Source of the DNA: Cornus controversa
Lineage: Eukaryota; Streptophyta; Magnoliopsida; Cornales; Cornaceae
Assembly (NCBI GenBank): GCA_026545225.1
Contig: CM048845.1
Location: 90,584,533 to 90,648,532, forward strand
Direction of reading: 5' to 3'
Length of the DNA: 64,000 nucleotides
In this document: piece after piece, positions 35,581 to 48,224 of the stretch
How the letters are laid out: each line of letters opens with the position of its first letter
Numbering within the stretch: position 1 is the stretch's first letter
Made by a program: the position numbers and the translations under genes
The notes under the pieces: generated by a model
What the model was told of the DNA's origin: nothing
Seen by the model: only the letters and a program-made list of their open reading frames with translations
The model's database searches: none

Positions 35581-37009
35581 TAAAAAATGATTTTCTGAAT
35601 TTGCAAGTTTTTCCAAAAATTTCAAAAATTCAAAACAAATACAAAAATAATTCAGAATGGGCCCATATCGGACCCAGAGGTGGGCCCCTCGAGTGGGGCC
35701 CAAAAATACTTTTCCAGCCACAGGCTGGAGCCTGCGACACGCGCCCCCACTCGCCGGTGGCGCTCTACCCTCCTTTCTTTTTCTTTTCTTTTTCCCTTAC
35801 CTGAAGCTCCCACGATTCAAAAATGGTGGCCGAACTTTCCGACCATTTTTCGGTCATGTCCGGGCACCGAATCGTGCTTATGGTTGGTCTTTCAGATTAT
35901 GGATTTTGCATCTTTTAGATTATGGGTTTTGCAAATAAAGCTAAAAATTTGGGGGGAGATTTTTTAACAATTCGGTCATTTCATGTGTCCCGTCTGGGTA
36001 GATGTGCACATTTAATGCTTGGGGGTATTTTAGGTATTTTTTTTATAGTCTTGCAATATTTAATCTTGGGGGTATTTTCGATAATTGCTTTAAAGGTTAT
36101 ACTATATAAATGTTCAAATACATCTTCTGTATTTACCAAGCTCAAGTTACAGCTTTTTTTACCATCCACCAAAACTACATCGTTTTGAGCCAAATGGAAA
36201 GGAAATACATGCAGCCTAATTGGAGACGATTTCTGTCCTTTAACCTGAGAGAAGATTCGGACTTCAAAGGATTGAGCCCAAGCGTGAATCATTTTTGACG
36301 TTTTAATTGTCACCATGGTCCATGAATACCGATACGGAACAAGAATATACAAGATATAAATACGGTTGGATGCAGGGGTGCATACGGTACGGTTCTTGGT
36401 GAAACCAGAACCGAAACCATTCCTAATGGTTTCTTAATTTTGAAATCGGAACCAGAACCGTTGAGTTCGGTCCAGTTTGGTTTGGTTCGGTTCGGGTTCT
36501 TTGCGATTTTGGTTCCAATTCTCTAACGGTTCTTTGTCAAATTTTTTTAAAAAAAAAAAATACTTTGGCAAAATACACACTCATACTTGTGCACTCCTAA
36601 TTATAACAATAGATTAGAAACTTTTAGTATTTATTTATATATCTTATATTATATAAATATATAGAACATTAGAACTTAGAAAGTATTTATATATTTTATA
36701 CTTTATATATAAATAGAAAACTAGAATTTAGAAGGTATTAGTATTTATTTATATATTATATATTTTATACTTCATATATTTATATATTTATATAAAATAC
36801 TAGAATTTAGAAGTTATTATTATTCATTTAAATATTATATATTATATATAAATATTTTTTCTAACGGTTTTGGTTCCAATTTTGGTTCATTGACTTGGAA
36901 CTGGAATCGAAATCCTAATGAACGATTCCTAAATTTTAGAACCGGAATCAGAACTATAGTGAACAGTTCGGTTCGATTCAGTTTCGGTTCCTTACGGTTC
37001 AATTTATAG

Positions 37010-37675
37010 TGTACACACAAATTTTGTGTCCGAAAATCTAGGAACAAAAATTAGTGACAAATAAAAGAAAAATGGTACAATCCTCTGTAAATCTTTACAA
37101 AAGAAATATGAAGATAAAGTCCTCTGATTCAATCTCCTTGGTAATCCGGCTTCAAGGGCTGCTAGAGCTTGATCTTGAATTGGATTGAAACTTTGGTGAA
37201 GAACGGCACGTGGATGATGTGCTTGTTGTTCTTCTCCTTCAGGGTTAATGTGTTTTGGAGTTTTGGATTTTGAGTGAAGAGTTCTGCAGAGTTTCAGCTT
37301 TTTCTGAGAATCTTCCGGTCATCCTCTTTCCCCACCTCTGGACGTTTATTTATAGGCTCACCGGAGGGGTAGATTTGTAACTTTCTTTTCTTCTGATAAT
37401 TATCTTACAATTATCTTTTGTGATAATTATCCAATATATACATAATAATTATCTTTATTGATAATTATATATATATATATATAATTATCCATTAGACCCA
37501 TTTTCAAGTGGGTTTGAACTTCTTAGACAATTTAGACCAGCTCATAACTCATTTATTTGTAATGACCCTGATCATTAAATTATCTGATTTGTTGGGCCAC
37601 ATTTCAAAGTGGGCTAAACTGAAGATAAACTCAAATTGTATTTTGGGTCCATCATGGAATTTTTTAATGTCTACA
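37010..37675 (-). repeat. Gypsy 3' LTR
   Basis: Plus-strand text runs from tgtacacacaaatt to aatgtctaca, 666 bp. It matches 47349-48039 over its length with about 15 substitutions and one short length difference. It contains an (AT)n run near 37468-37485. Confidence 0.93.
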
Positions 37676-37779
37676 AATTGCCCCCACTTTAAGTCTCGCG
37701 CCATGTTGAGTTTGTCACGTATTTAAAAGCGAGACTTGAAGTATTTAAATTTCGCATTTTCTTTTTCTCTTTTTTTTTT

Positions 37780-38125
37780 TTTTTTGCAAAAATTCAACTG
37801 CAAACAGGATGTCTTCTTTGTCAAGTTGAATCAAAGACTTGAGGATCCTATTGCCAATAGGATTTTTTTTTCTTGTCCAAGCGGAATTGAAGACTTGAGG
37901 ATCCTATTGCAAATAGAATTTTTTTTTTATTGTCTAAGTGAAATTGAAGACTTGAAGATCCTATTGCAAATAGGATTTTTTTTTCTGGTCCAAACTGAGT
38001 TGGAGTCTTGAAAACCTTATTGCCAATATGATTTTTTTTCCTTGTCCAATTTGAAATAGGATTTGATGTTTTCCATGTTCAAACGGAATTGGAGTCTTGA
38101 AAATCCTATGTCAAATAGGATTAAC
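37780..38125. repeat. Gypsy 3' region array: about six 60-70-bp units with palindromes
   Basis: Each unit carries a gacttgaNgatcctattgcaaa segment mirrored within itself (atcctattgcNaataggat) followed by a T run and cttgtccaa. Units are diverged by 10-25%. Confidence 0.8.
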
Positions 38126-38214
38126 CCACCACTATATATATGTAGTCCATGCTTCAGACTCTTCTCATTAGAAAATAATTGAGAGAGATTTTATGAACTC
38201 CAGCAACTGTAAAT

Positions 38215-38930
38215 TCTGCTTTCTATCTTTCTTTTACAATTTTTTTTTTTTACTGCCGCCAATCTCTCTTTATTTTTTTTTCTCTCTATCTTTTCCTTCT
38301 TTTCACGCCATTTTTTTTTTTCTTCTCTTTTTTTTTTCTCTCTTTCTTTTTTTCCTTTTCTTTTCTCTTTTTTTTTTTCTCTTTCTTCCTTCTCTTCAGG
38401 CGAATTTTTTTTTCTTTTTCTTTCTTCTCCTCTTCTCTTCTTTCTTCTTCTCTTCCAGGCGGCTGATTTTTTTTTTCTTCTTTTCTTTTTTTTTTCTTCT
38501 TCTTTCTTTTCTTCTTCTCTTCCAGGCGGCTGATTTTTTTTTTTCTTCTTTCTTCTTCTTCTTCTCTCCTTTTTTTCTTCTCTCCGATGGAATTTTTTTT
38601 TTCTTTTCTTTTCTTTTTTTTTTCTTCTTCTCTTCCAGGCGGCTAATTTTTTTTCTTCTTCTTCTTTCTTTTCTTCTTCTCTTCCAGGCGGCAGGCGGCT
38701 GATTTTTTTCTTTTTCTTTTTTTTTTTCCTTCTTTCTTCCTTCTTCCTTCTTCTTCTTCTCTCCTTTTTTTCTTCTCCTATTGCCAGTGGAAAATTTTTT
38801 TTTTTCTTCTCTTCTTCTTTCTCCGGCAGGCGTTGGAAATTTCTTTTTTCCATTTTTTTTCTTCTTTTCCATGCATCAATTTCTTTTTTTTTTTCTTCTC
38901 TTTTCCTTTGATGTGTAAAAAAAAACAAAG
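38215..38930. repeat. Pyrimidine tract of about 700 bp with aggcggctg islands
   Basis: An almost pure C/T stretch on the plus strand (T runs and ttcttctctt strings). The only purine-rich interruptions are recurring ccaggcggctgattt islands near 38457, 38523, 38635 and 38685. Long lysine/glutamate or serine/phenylalanine frames here are products of composition. Confidence 0.85.
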
Positions 38931-39330
38931 TTTCTTTTTTGTTGCTTGAAAGATTTGAACACAAGATCTCATGAGAAGCACTATAGCACCACACCATTTC
39001 TACTACACAATCTTTTTTGTATTATAAACCCTTGGAATATAATATAACAAACACCTGAACTTTGAAAAGCACACTTTTTTTTTTACAACTTTGTCTTCCA
39101 TGATCACTATTAACCAACTCTTTTTTTTTTCAAATCAGTTTCTACTTATGGGCTCTGCTCAAGTTTTATATTGCATCTGGAAGATCGTACAGATCCATTG
39201 AACTCACTGAAGAACACAACTTTACGTGAGTCATTCAACCCTTCTCTTGTAAGCTTCAAAATTTTTTTTTTAATTCTTGCAGGTCAAATCGTCTTTATCA
39301 GAATATGGAGTTCCAGACGCCATTCATTAG

Positions 39331-39882
39331 TCCCTTCGGGGTCCTTTAGTGCACTTCGGTGTCACTCTTTCGTCCCTTCGGGGTCCCTTAGTGCACTTCG
39401 GTGTCACTCGTCCCTTCGGGGTCCCTTAGTACACTTCGATGTTACTCTTATTGTCCCTTCGGAGTCCCTTAATGCACTTCGGTGCCACTCTTTCGTCCCT
39501 TCGAGGTCCCTTAGTACACTTCGGTGTCACTCGTCCCTTCGGGGTCTCTTAATGCACTTCGGTGTCACTCTTATTATCCCTTCGGGGTCCCTTAGTGCAC
39601 TTCGGTGTCACTCGTCCCTTCGGGGTCCCTTAATGCACTTCGGTGTCACTCTTATTATCCCTTCGGGGTCCCTTAGTGCACTTCAGTGTCACTCTTTCGT
39701 CCCTTTGGGGTCCTTTAGTGCACTTCGGTGTCACTCTTTCGTCCCTTCGAGGTCTCTTAGTGCACTTCGGTGTCACTCTTATTGTCCCTTCGGGGTCCCT
39801 TAGTGCACTTCGGTGTCACTCTTTCGTCCCTTCGGGGTCCCTTAGTGCACTTCGGTGTCACTCTTATTGTCCCTTGGGGGTC
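39331..39882. repeat. Tandem array of about 13 units of 38-44 bp
   Basis: Unit core tcccttcggggtcccttagt then gcacttcggtgtcactc, followed by one of three spacers: g only, tttcg, or ttattg/ttattat. The unit is GC-rich unlike its surroundings. The last unit is partial. Confidence 0.93.
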
Positions 39883-39982
39883 AGGCCAAGTCACCACGAT
39901 GCAGCAGACATCCGTTAATATCTCGGCGGTAGGTCAGGTCACCCAATTCTTTTCTTGCAAGCTTCAATTTTTTTTTTTTTTT

Positions 39983-40290
39983 GTAAAGATAATTTATACT
40001 CATATCAAGGAGTGATTTTTTTTTTCATGCAGACAGTTTATACTCATGTCATAAGTGTTTTTTTTTTTTTTTTTTTTGTAGACAGTTTATACTCGTATCA
40101 AAGAGTTTTTTTTTTTTTTGATCGACAATTTATACTCGTGTCAAGGAGTGTCATCTTTTTTTTTTTTTTTTTTTAGTAGACAGTTTATACTCGTGTCAAG
40201 GAGTGTCATCTTTTTTTTTTTTTTTTGGTAAACAGTTTATACTCGTGTCAAGGAGTGTCATCGACAATTTAGGCTCATATCGGGGAGCAC
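39983..40290. repeat. Array of about seven units with long T runs
   Basis: Repeating agacagtttatactcgtgtc then aaggagtgtcatc separated by T runs of 9-20 bases. Unit length is 40-55 bp, set by the T run. Confidence 0.85.
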
Positions 40291-43200
40291 TTTTAGTTTT
40301 ACTTAGTCTTTAGCTTTACAAGACTCAGGAGACAGTCCAAGCTTGTGTTGAAAGGTGTGAATCAGCTCGGCGTCAATTCGGAGATTTTCTTCTTGCTTTG
40401 TTTCTTCATTATACTCTTCTCGTACCTGAGAAGAAACATCTTCTTCGAACTCGTCTCCCCACCTAGAAGGAAAAGGTATTTCATTCGTCGTGGTCCATAT
40501 AAGAGGATTAAACATCACCCAGTATGCTTTGATTCCACTGCGAGATTCGATCCAGACGGCATCTTCGGGCTTTGGTCCCCACACTTTCCCTTCCTCTAGT
40601 CTTTTGATTTTTCGAGCCTCTTGTTCCATCTGGGAAAATAGTCAGTAGCTGCCAGGATGTATAAGTGGCCTTTAGAAGACTTGCACAAAGGTCCTACCAC
40701 ATCTAATCCTCATGCATCAAACGGCCATGAAGCAACTGTAGGATGTAATGGTTCTGGTGGTTGATGTATGTAATTAGCATGGAATTGACAAGCTTAACAC
40801 CTTTTTGCATACTCCATACAGTCTTCGACCATAGTGGGCCAATAATACCCCATTCTTTTTACACGAAAGTGAAGCTTAGGGCCAGATTGATGTGCACCAC
40901 ATACCCCAGAATGGACTTCCTCCATTGCATGAGCTGCTTCGTCTTCTCCAAGACAACGAAGGAAAAGACCTTCAAGTGATCGTCTATACAACGTGTTATT
41001 ATAATAAATGAAACGAGGTGCTCGCCTACGTATCTCGGTCTTGTGGCGTCGATCTTCAGGAAGCTTTCCATATTTCAAATATTCAATTATAGGTCGCCTC
41101 CAGTCGTCCCCTTTGACAATAGAGACAGAGATTACATTACTCTCCTCAATTTTATCTTCAAGGACTTGTGGTAGCACCCATTGTTGGCATACTGGAACAT
41201 TGACTATTTCGTCATCAACTAATGCCAATGTTGTGGCTAAATTTGCCAAAGCATCCGCCATACGATTTTCCTTCCTAGGAAAGTGTTCTAGAATCACATT
41301 GTCGAATTTCGTCAACAAGTGGGAAGCATAGTTGTAGTATGGTATTAGATTCTCCTTCTTGACCTCATAATCCTTAAGGAGTTGATTGATCAGCAATTTA
41401 GAATCTCCATATATTTTGAGATCCATGATGTCCATTTCCTTTGCCATTTGAAGACCAATGATTAATGCTTGGTACTCAGCAACATTATTTGAGTAATTTT
41501 CAGTCAGCGCAAATGCGTATGGGAGGATTTGCCTTTGTGGAGAGACAAACACTACGCCTGCCCCAGCTCCATCAAACCGCGCTGCTCCATCAAAGAACAT
41601 TATCCATGGAGGAAGAATGTCAATTTAAAAGACTTCTTCATCAGGAAAATCTTTTGAAATTTCCCAATCGGCTGGGATAGGATAATCAGCTAGAAAATCT
41701 GCCAGGACTTGTCCTTTTATTGCCTTACGTGGCACATAAATAATTTCAAATTCATTGAACGAAATTAACCACCTCGCCAAGCGTCCAGAAATGACTGGTT
41801 TTGACATTACATACTTGAGAGGGTCAACTTTTGCAATGAGATGTATTGTATGTTTCAAAAAATAGTGCCTCAATTTCTTAGAGGCAAAGACTAGCGCGAG
41901 ACACGTTTTCTCAATCGGGGGATACTTCAGCTCTGTTGGGGTGAGCCTGCGACTTAAGTAATACAATGCCTTCTCTTTGTGCTCTTCATTATTTTGTGCA
42001 AGAAGGGCACCAAGAGATTCTTCTTGCGCGGCAATGTAAAGTATGAGAGGCTTTCCAGATACAGGTGCTCCCAACACTGGAGGATTGAGAAAGTATTGCT
42101 TAATGCTATCAAAAGCATTTTGACAAACTTGATCCCACTCGAATGGGACATCCTTTTTTATGAGTCGGTTGAAAGGTTGACAACGGCCGGCCAAATTTGA
42201 GATAAACCGACGGATGAAAGCAAACTGGCCTTGCAGGCTTCGAAGCTCGCATAAATTCTTGGGTGGTGGCATCTTTTGTATAGCTTCAACTTTAAACGGA
42301 TCAATTTTAATACCGCGATGGCAAACCACATACCCAAGGAATTTTCCAGAAGTAACACCAAACGCACACTTGAGAGGATTCATTTTGAGTTGGTATTTTC
42401 TAAGACGATTGAAAACTGTACGAAGATCTTGTAAATGACCCCCTCTTTTCTTTGTCTTAACCACAAGGTCATTGACATAACACTCAATAATTTTGTGAAG
42501 AATGTCATCGAAGATCCTTTGCATGACACGCTGGTATGTTGCCCCTGCATTCTTAAGTCCAAAAGGCATAACTTTGTAACAATAAAAACCTTTTGGGGTG
42601 CGAAATGTAGTTAGCTCTTCGTCTTTTGGAGTCATCCTAATCTGGTTATACCCAGAATAACAATCTATGAAAGAGAGAGCTTCATGTCCGGTTGTTGCAT
42701 CGACAGTGAGCTCCGGGATAGGAAGAGGAAAACCATCATTTGGACATGCCTCATTTAGGTCATGAAAATCCACACAGATTCTTATCTATCCATTCTTCTT
42801 TTTTACTGGCACAATACTTGAAATCCATGTCGGATACTTGACCTCCCGAATAAATCCCACATCAATCAATTTGTTGAGTTCTTCTTCTATCTTTGGGATA
42901 AGTTCTGGACGGAAGAAACGTTGAGATTGTTTAATTGGACGTGTCCCATATTTGACAGCAAGGTTATGGACTGCGATTTTGGGGTCAAGACCTGGCATTT
43001 CCTTGTATGTCCAAGCAAATACGTCCCTGTATTCTAACAGCAATTGAAAGTATTCATTTTCTTCTGAGGCACTTAAGAATGAACTAACAAAAACTGGTTT
43101 AGGCTGGTCCATCATCCCCAAATTGAATTCCTTAAGTTGATCAACGGTCGCTTGCCCCCCGTCTTCAAGTGTTGAGGGAGCTTCTTTGATCTCATCATCA

Positions 43201-46200
43201 GAATCTGATTGTTCTTCGACGACAATGTGATAGGCAGTGGCATGAAATACTTCATCCTTCCTTCCATCCGTGTCGGACTCCTCAGACTGGGTAATGAACA
43301 CAATAGTCCGTCTTTTTACTTTTAGTGTAACGTCATTAGTGACGTCCACCTCTATTCTACGTTTCATTGGTGAGGGAATCAAACTCCGAACTTCACTACC
43401 TTTCACCATATTGGTACTAGTTCTCCCCAGTTCTTTTCCCTCATTTCTCGTTACCAATACCTCCTCGGAGCTTTAATTCGAGAAAAGACAGACTTTCGAG
43501 GTTGAGGCTGTGAAGATCTTCTTCTTTGGGTAGGAAAATTTATTCTCTTAAAGTCGAAGTACATGGTGAATTATTGACATGTGAACTTGAGGTATTCAAT
43601 TTTTGAGTTGACGGGCCCAACCTGACGAATACAGATATTCTAGTGCATGAAACCTCTACATGATCAAAAACTGACTTGTTAGAAACAGAATGTCGATATT
43701 CGCTGTCACCAACCTCTTCAATGCCAATGTATAAAGTGTTCAACTTTTTATCTTTCTTTGTGATTTGGATGCGAATAGGTTTAGTTGATGCGAAACCAAG
43801 ACCAGTCTTGGGCGGAATTACCCTATGCCCTTGTTCCCTCAATTTCTTTTGTGTCTCATTAAGGCTGTGTATTTTCTCACCAATAAGTTCTGGACTGAGC
43901 TTTCCAAGGCCTGTGGGATTTGCAAAATCATACCCAAACTTAGCCAAAAGTTTGTATGCCTTTGGATCGAACCCTTCATCAGTTCTTTGTATTGGAAGGA
44001 ATTCATGTTCAACTGGAGCTTTTGATGGTCGAACGAATCCTTTCAACGGAAGCTTAGTAGGAGTAGACTTTTCAATCTTTGTGAGGGGAAGAGTTAATTC
44101 TTCTTTCAGGCATTGTAGATCTTCTTTTTCTTTTGTGCGAGACGACTTTAACTTAACTTCTTCCGTTTCAAGTACCTCCACGACTGGTGATTGCCCTTCT
44201 CGTCGTTGAGATTTTGGAATATACTTGAAAATTGGTGTAATACGATGTGTTTTAACCACGACCTCTTGCTTTTGAGTTACTTTTGTACTGTCTATCACCG
44301 AGACATCTAAAGGGATGAACGACACTTCTTTTGTTTTTGTAGACTCAACCTCTTGTGTAGATGGAAGGTTTATTGTAGAGACGCTCAAAGATGTGTCTTG
44401 CTCAATGTAAAACTTTGCATCTGTAAAATGGGCTTCTACTTCAGTAAATGGCTTGTTATCTGCCATCACTGTCTGTACACCATTCTTGCAGAACTTGAAA
44501 CACTGATGAAGAGTTGATGGAACAACACCATTGTCATGCACCCAAGGTCGTCCTAACAACAAATTGTAGGATGTCTTTGCATCGATTACGTGGAATAAGG
44601 TTTCAGCTTGCAACCCTCCAATTATTTGGTTTACACGAATCATGCCAATAGTTCTCTGCCCACCTTGATTAAAACCTTGAATGATGAGGCGACTGCGAGC
44701 CAAATCGTCAACTGTAATGCCAAGATTATTCATTGTAAATTTTGGCATGAGATTCACTATGGAGCCCCCATCAATAAGGATGCGATTTACCTTTCGCTCC
44801 TTTATGTATCCGGAGACAAAAAGAGGACGGTTGTGTGGCTTTGATCCCAGTTGAAGGTCTTCGTCAGTGAAAGTGATTGTTGCACAACATGAGTCAGATG
44901 TAGCTCCAACTCCATCTTCGTCGTTGGATTCTTCGATGGTGATCGTGTGTTTCTTAAGCAATCCTATACTTTGGACTTCCCTTTGACTCTTATCACTTTC
45001 GATCTCCGAATCGATCCTCACAGTTGACACCATGTAAGTTGGCACAACTTCATCATCGAGATTTCCTTTTGGAAAGAACTCACGTAAAGTAACGGGCTTG
45101 CAAATTTCTTCACCCAACCTTGTATGTTTTGTTAATGCCGTCTTATTGGCATCTTTCCCATTCTGGACACATTTTTTAGGGGTATATCAAGACTTCTTTT
45201 TCTTTTGCCCCCTGTCAAAGTGGCTGGTCAGAGGAACATGAGCTTGTTGCTTTCGTCGTCTCCTCCTCACCAAGGTCCATCCTTCGTCATCGTATTGGAG
45301 AAGTTTCTTCTTATTTATTGGATTGTCAAGAATCCTACCTTGGGGGAGGTATATCTGAATTGGTTCAAATGAACCAAATTGAACAGTTGTAGAACAGATA
45401 CCAGAGCTTAAAAATAATTGGTGATGAGCACAGGTCTGCTCGAACTTTGAAGACGGGAATACGATAGCAGTATGATTTGAAGTTGCTATCTCGTCTGTGT
45501 CTAACAAGATCTTTCCTTGCTTTGCCAAGTTCATCACTATTTCCTTGAAAATGAAACACTTCTCAGTTGGGTGACCAACAATACGATGATATTTGCAGTA
45601 TTTTGGGTCATCAACACGTCCCATATCTTGAAGGCGCTAGCATTCTGGAAGTTCAATAACTTTACTTTTAAGTAAGCATTCCAATATGTCAGGAACATCA
45701 GAGTCTGGGAATGGGTATTCCTTCATCTCTAATTCTTTGAGCGTCGGACGTTGGTTTTGCTTCTCTTGAAACTGTCGTGACTTATTATCTTCTTTTCTCT
45801 TATCTTTGACAGCAACCTTTATCGGGATAGCAGAGACAATCATAGATTCTTTGGCAGGACCCTTCGACGATTTTACCACCTTCTTTTCATCCTTTCTATC
45901 TTTGCGTGGCTCTGAAATCAAAGAATCTTTGCCTCCACGGGTTTTAATGCTAATCTCCATATCATGTGAGCGTGTTGCCAATTCTTCGAAGGTGCGAGGC
46001 TTTATACCTTGAAGAATATAAAGGAAGTCCCAATGCATACCTTGCATACACATTTCGACAGCCGAGAATTCTGTCAACCGATCCTTGCAATCCAAGCTAA
46101 GTGCTCGCCACCGATTGATATATTCCATTACAGGCTCGTCTTTCCATTGTCTTGTGTTAGTCAACTCTATCATACTAACAGTGCGGCGAGTGCTGTAGAA

Positions 46201-47348
46201 CCTGTTTAGAAATTCTCGTTCCATTTGTTCCCAACTATCAATTGAATCGGACTTTAAGTTAGTATACCACTCAAAAGCATTTCCCTTAAGGGAACGAACA
46301 AACTGTTTAACCAATAAATCCCCCTCAGTCCCAGCATTGTTACAAGTCTTGACGAAATGAGCGATGTGTTGTTTTGGGTTGCCCTTTCTGTCAAACTATT
46401 GGATCTTCGGAGGTTGGTACCCTGCAGGCATCCTCAAACTATCAATTCTCCTTGTGTAGGGTTTTGAGTACATGAGAGTGCTTTGCGGAGCGCCGTCATA
46501 CTGTACTCGGATTGTGTTCGTTATCATATCCTGCAATTGTTGGACAGATAGTGAAGCGACTGGAGAGGCATAGTTAGTTTTGTCAGCCACGTGTCCTGAT
46601 GCAGATGTGTGACGACGATCTTTTGATTGGGTCCCTTGAAGGGCTGAATTTAAGGTATTCGCAGGCAGTTGTGTTGACTCGTCAAGATTCTGGACTTCAA
46701 GCTTACTCAATAGCGCGGCAATCTGCATGTCCTTCTCTTCAACAGTTTTCGTAAGGTTCTCGATTACGCGCGCCATCGTCGCTAGTTGGTCTTCCACCAA
46801 GGCTGTTCCAGTCATCATGGCTGCGACAATATTCGAATAGGAAAGACCTTGAGAATCAACATTCCTTGAAGTGACTGAATGTTCTGAAATCTCAGGTAAC
46901 GAATCTGAGAGTGAACCAACGCTAGAGTTGGCGTCAGAGACGGAATGAGGTGAATGTGGTGACGCCGATTTTTCTGGGATAACGTCAAAATTCTTTGGCG
47001 CCTGAGGGTCACAGGTGTTCACATGTTGAATTTTCACACCCATTGGTTTAGCAGGATTGGTTTTCACCGAATCTTGCTGGTTTTTGAGTGAAGCAATTGT
47101 TTTGGCCTTGCTACGCGTCATTGGACCTGCTGAGGTGCTGCTAGCACTTGACAGGTTCCTGGTACTTTTGCCACTACTTGCGGCAGTTTTGATGTTGGTC
47201 ACTGTAGCAGTGGTGTCTTTTGCAATTTTCTTGTTTGTAGCCGGAAACTTGGAAGGAGCCATAGATTCTGACGAACGGAGTTTGGGAGATATGATGTAGG
47301 AGACAGAGATGAGAGGCAGAGATGGTCCCACCGGGCGTGCCAGAAATT

Positions 47349-48039
47349 TGTACACACAAATTTCGTGTCCAAAAATCTAGGAACGAAAATTAGTGACAAA
47401 TAAATAATTTTTTTATTGATTCAAGAAAAAGGGTACAATCCTCTGTAAATCTTTACAAAAGAAATATGAAGATAAAGTCCTCTGATTCGATCTCCTTGGT
47501 AATCCGGCTTCAAGGGCTGCTAGAGCTTGATCTTGAATTGGATTGAAACTTTGGTGAAGAACGGCACGTGGATGATGTGCTTGTTGTTCTTCTCCTTCAG
47601 GGTTTATGTGTTTTGGAGTTTTGGATTTTGAGTGAAGAGTTCTGCAGAGTTTCAGCTTTTTCTGAGAATCTTTCAGTCATCCTCTTTCCCCACCTCTGGA
47701 CGTTTATTTATAGGCTCACCGGAGGGGTAGATTTGTAACTTTCTTTTCTTCTGATAATTATCTTACAATTATCTTTTGTGATAATTATCCAATATATACA
47801 TAATAATTATCTTTATTGATAATTATATATATATATATATATATATAATTATCCATTAGACCCATTTTCAAGTGGGCTTGAACTTCTTAGACATTTTAGA
47901 CCAGCCCATAACTCATTTATTTGTAATGGCCCTGATCATTAAATTATCTGACTTGTTGGGCCACATTTCAAAGTGAGCTAAACTGAAGATAAACTCAAAT
48001 TGTATTTTGGGTCCATCATGGAATTTTTTAATGTCTACA
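47349..48039 (-). repeat. Gypsy 5' LTR
   Basis: 691 bp, same termini as 37010-37675. Minus-strand reading starts tgtagacatt and is followed beyond its end by a tggcacgcccggtgggacc run at 47342-47324, the likely primer-binding site. Confidence 0.93.
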
Positions 48040-48224
48040 TATACTAATTCTTTGTGCACCCCTAGTTGGATGCTACAATATAAAAATAACAAATTATATT
48101 TTTATATACCTAAAAAATTAATTTTATGTTATAAATATTTTTTTGATTAGGTAAGTGCTCACAAACTTTGCTCACATCAGAGCTCAAAGTCTCCCCTCCT
48201 CCTTGAGGGTGAAGAGATTATACT

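Larger units (their letters stand above)
33720..35970. repeat. Unclassified repeat region, possibly a decayed LTR
   Basis: No gene recognised. The sequence has satellite-like internal structure: three 67-68-bp units at 34370-34572 and four diverged units of about 160 bp at about 34962-35580. It ends in a GC-rich patch (35655-35830). These traits fit a long retrotransposon LTR, but I could not find paired ends or a target duplication. Confidence 0.4.
37010..48039 (-). mobile_element. Ty3/Gypsy LTR retrotransposon (Tat-like), broken
   Basis: An 11.0-kb fossil on the minus strand: 5' LTR 48039-47349, primer-site-like run at 47342-47324, gag region about 47290-45640 (gag domain about 46310-45850), CCHC-type remnant and protease region (45620-43540), reverse transcriptase (43450-42000), RNase H with an extra RNase H-like domain (41600-41200) and integrase start (to about 40650). 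A long non-coding part with repeat arrays follows (40300-37690), then purine tract aaagtgggggcaattt and 3' LTR 37675-37010. Flanks tatag/tatac. RT before integrase marks Gypsy; the second RNase H suggests the Tat group. It is broken: several interruptions and an incomplete integrase. LTRs differ at about 2%, so it is younger than the Copia copy at 7133. Confidence 0.92.
36373..48064. mobile_element. hAT-type MITE split by the Gypsy element
   Basis: The left part is 36373-37009 and the right part 48040-48064. Left end caggggtgca and right end tgcaccccta are inverted, and the outer flanks gttggatg (36365-36372 and 48065-48072) are a perfect 8-bp duplication, as for hAT transposons. The internal sequence is repetitive ggttcggttc/ggaaccgaaacc text around an AT-rich core. 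The Gypsy element lies close to the right end, so the MITE is older. No transposase. Confidence 0.85.

Noticed and set aside
38191-38997. Open frames of 150-270 codons rich in Lys/Glu or Phe/Ser
   Set aside because: They arise from the strand-pure pyrimidine tract; no domain, and the frames mirror each other on both strands.
39171-39918. Long plus-strand frame with repeated VPSGSLSALRCHS-like text
   Set aside because: It is a translation of the 42-bp tandem array in a retroelement non-coding region; unit lengths vary and no start context or homology supports a gene.
43270-44209. Plus-strand frames opposite the Gypsy pol region
   Set aside because: Antisense shadows of the minus-strand retroelement frames.
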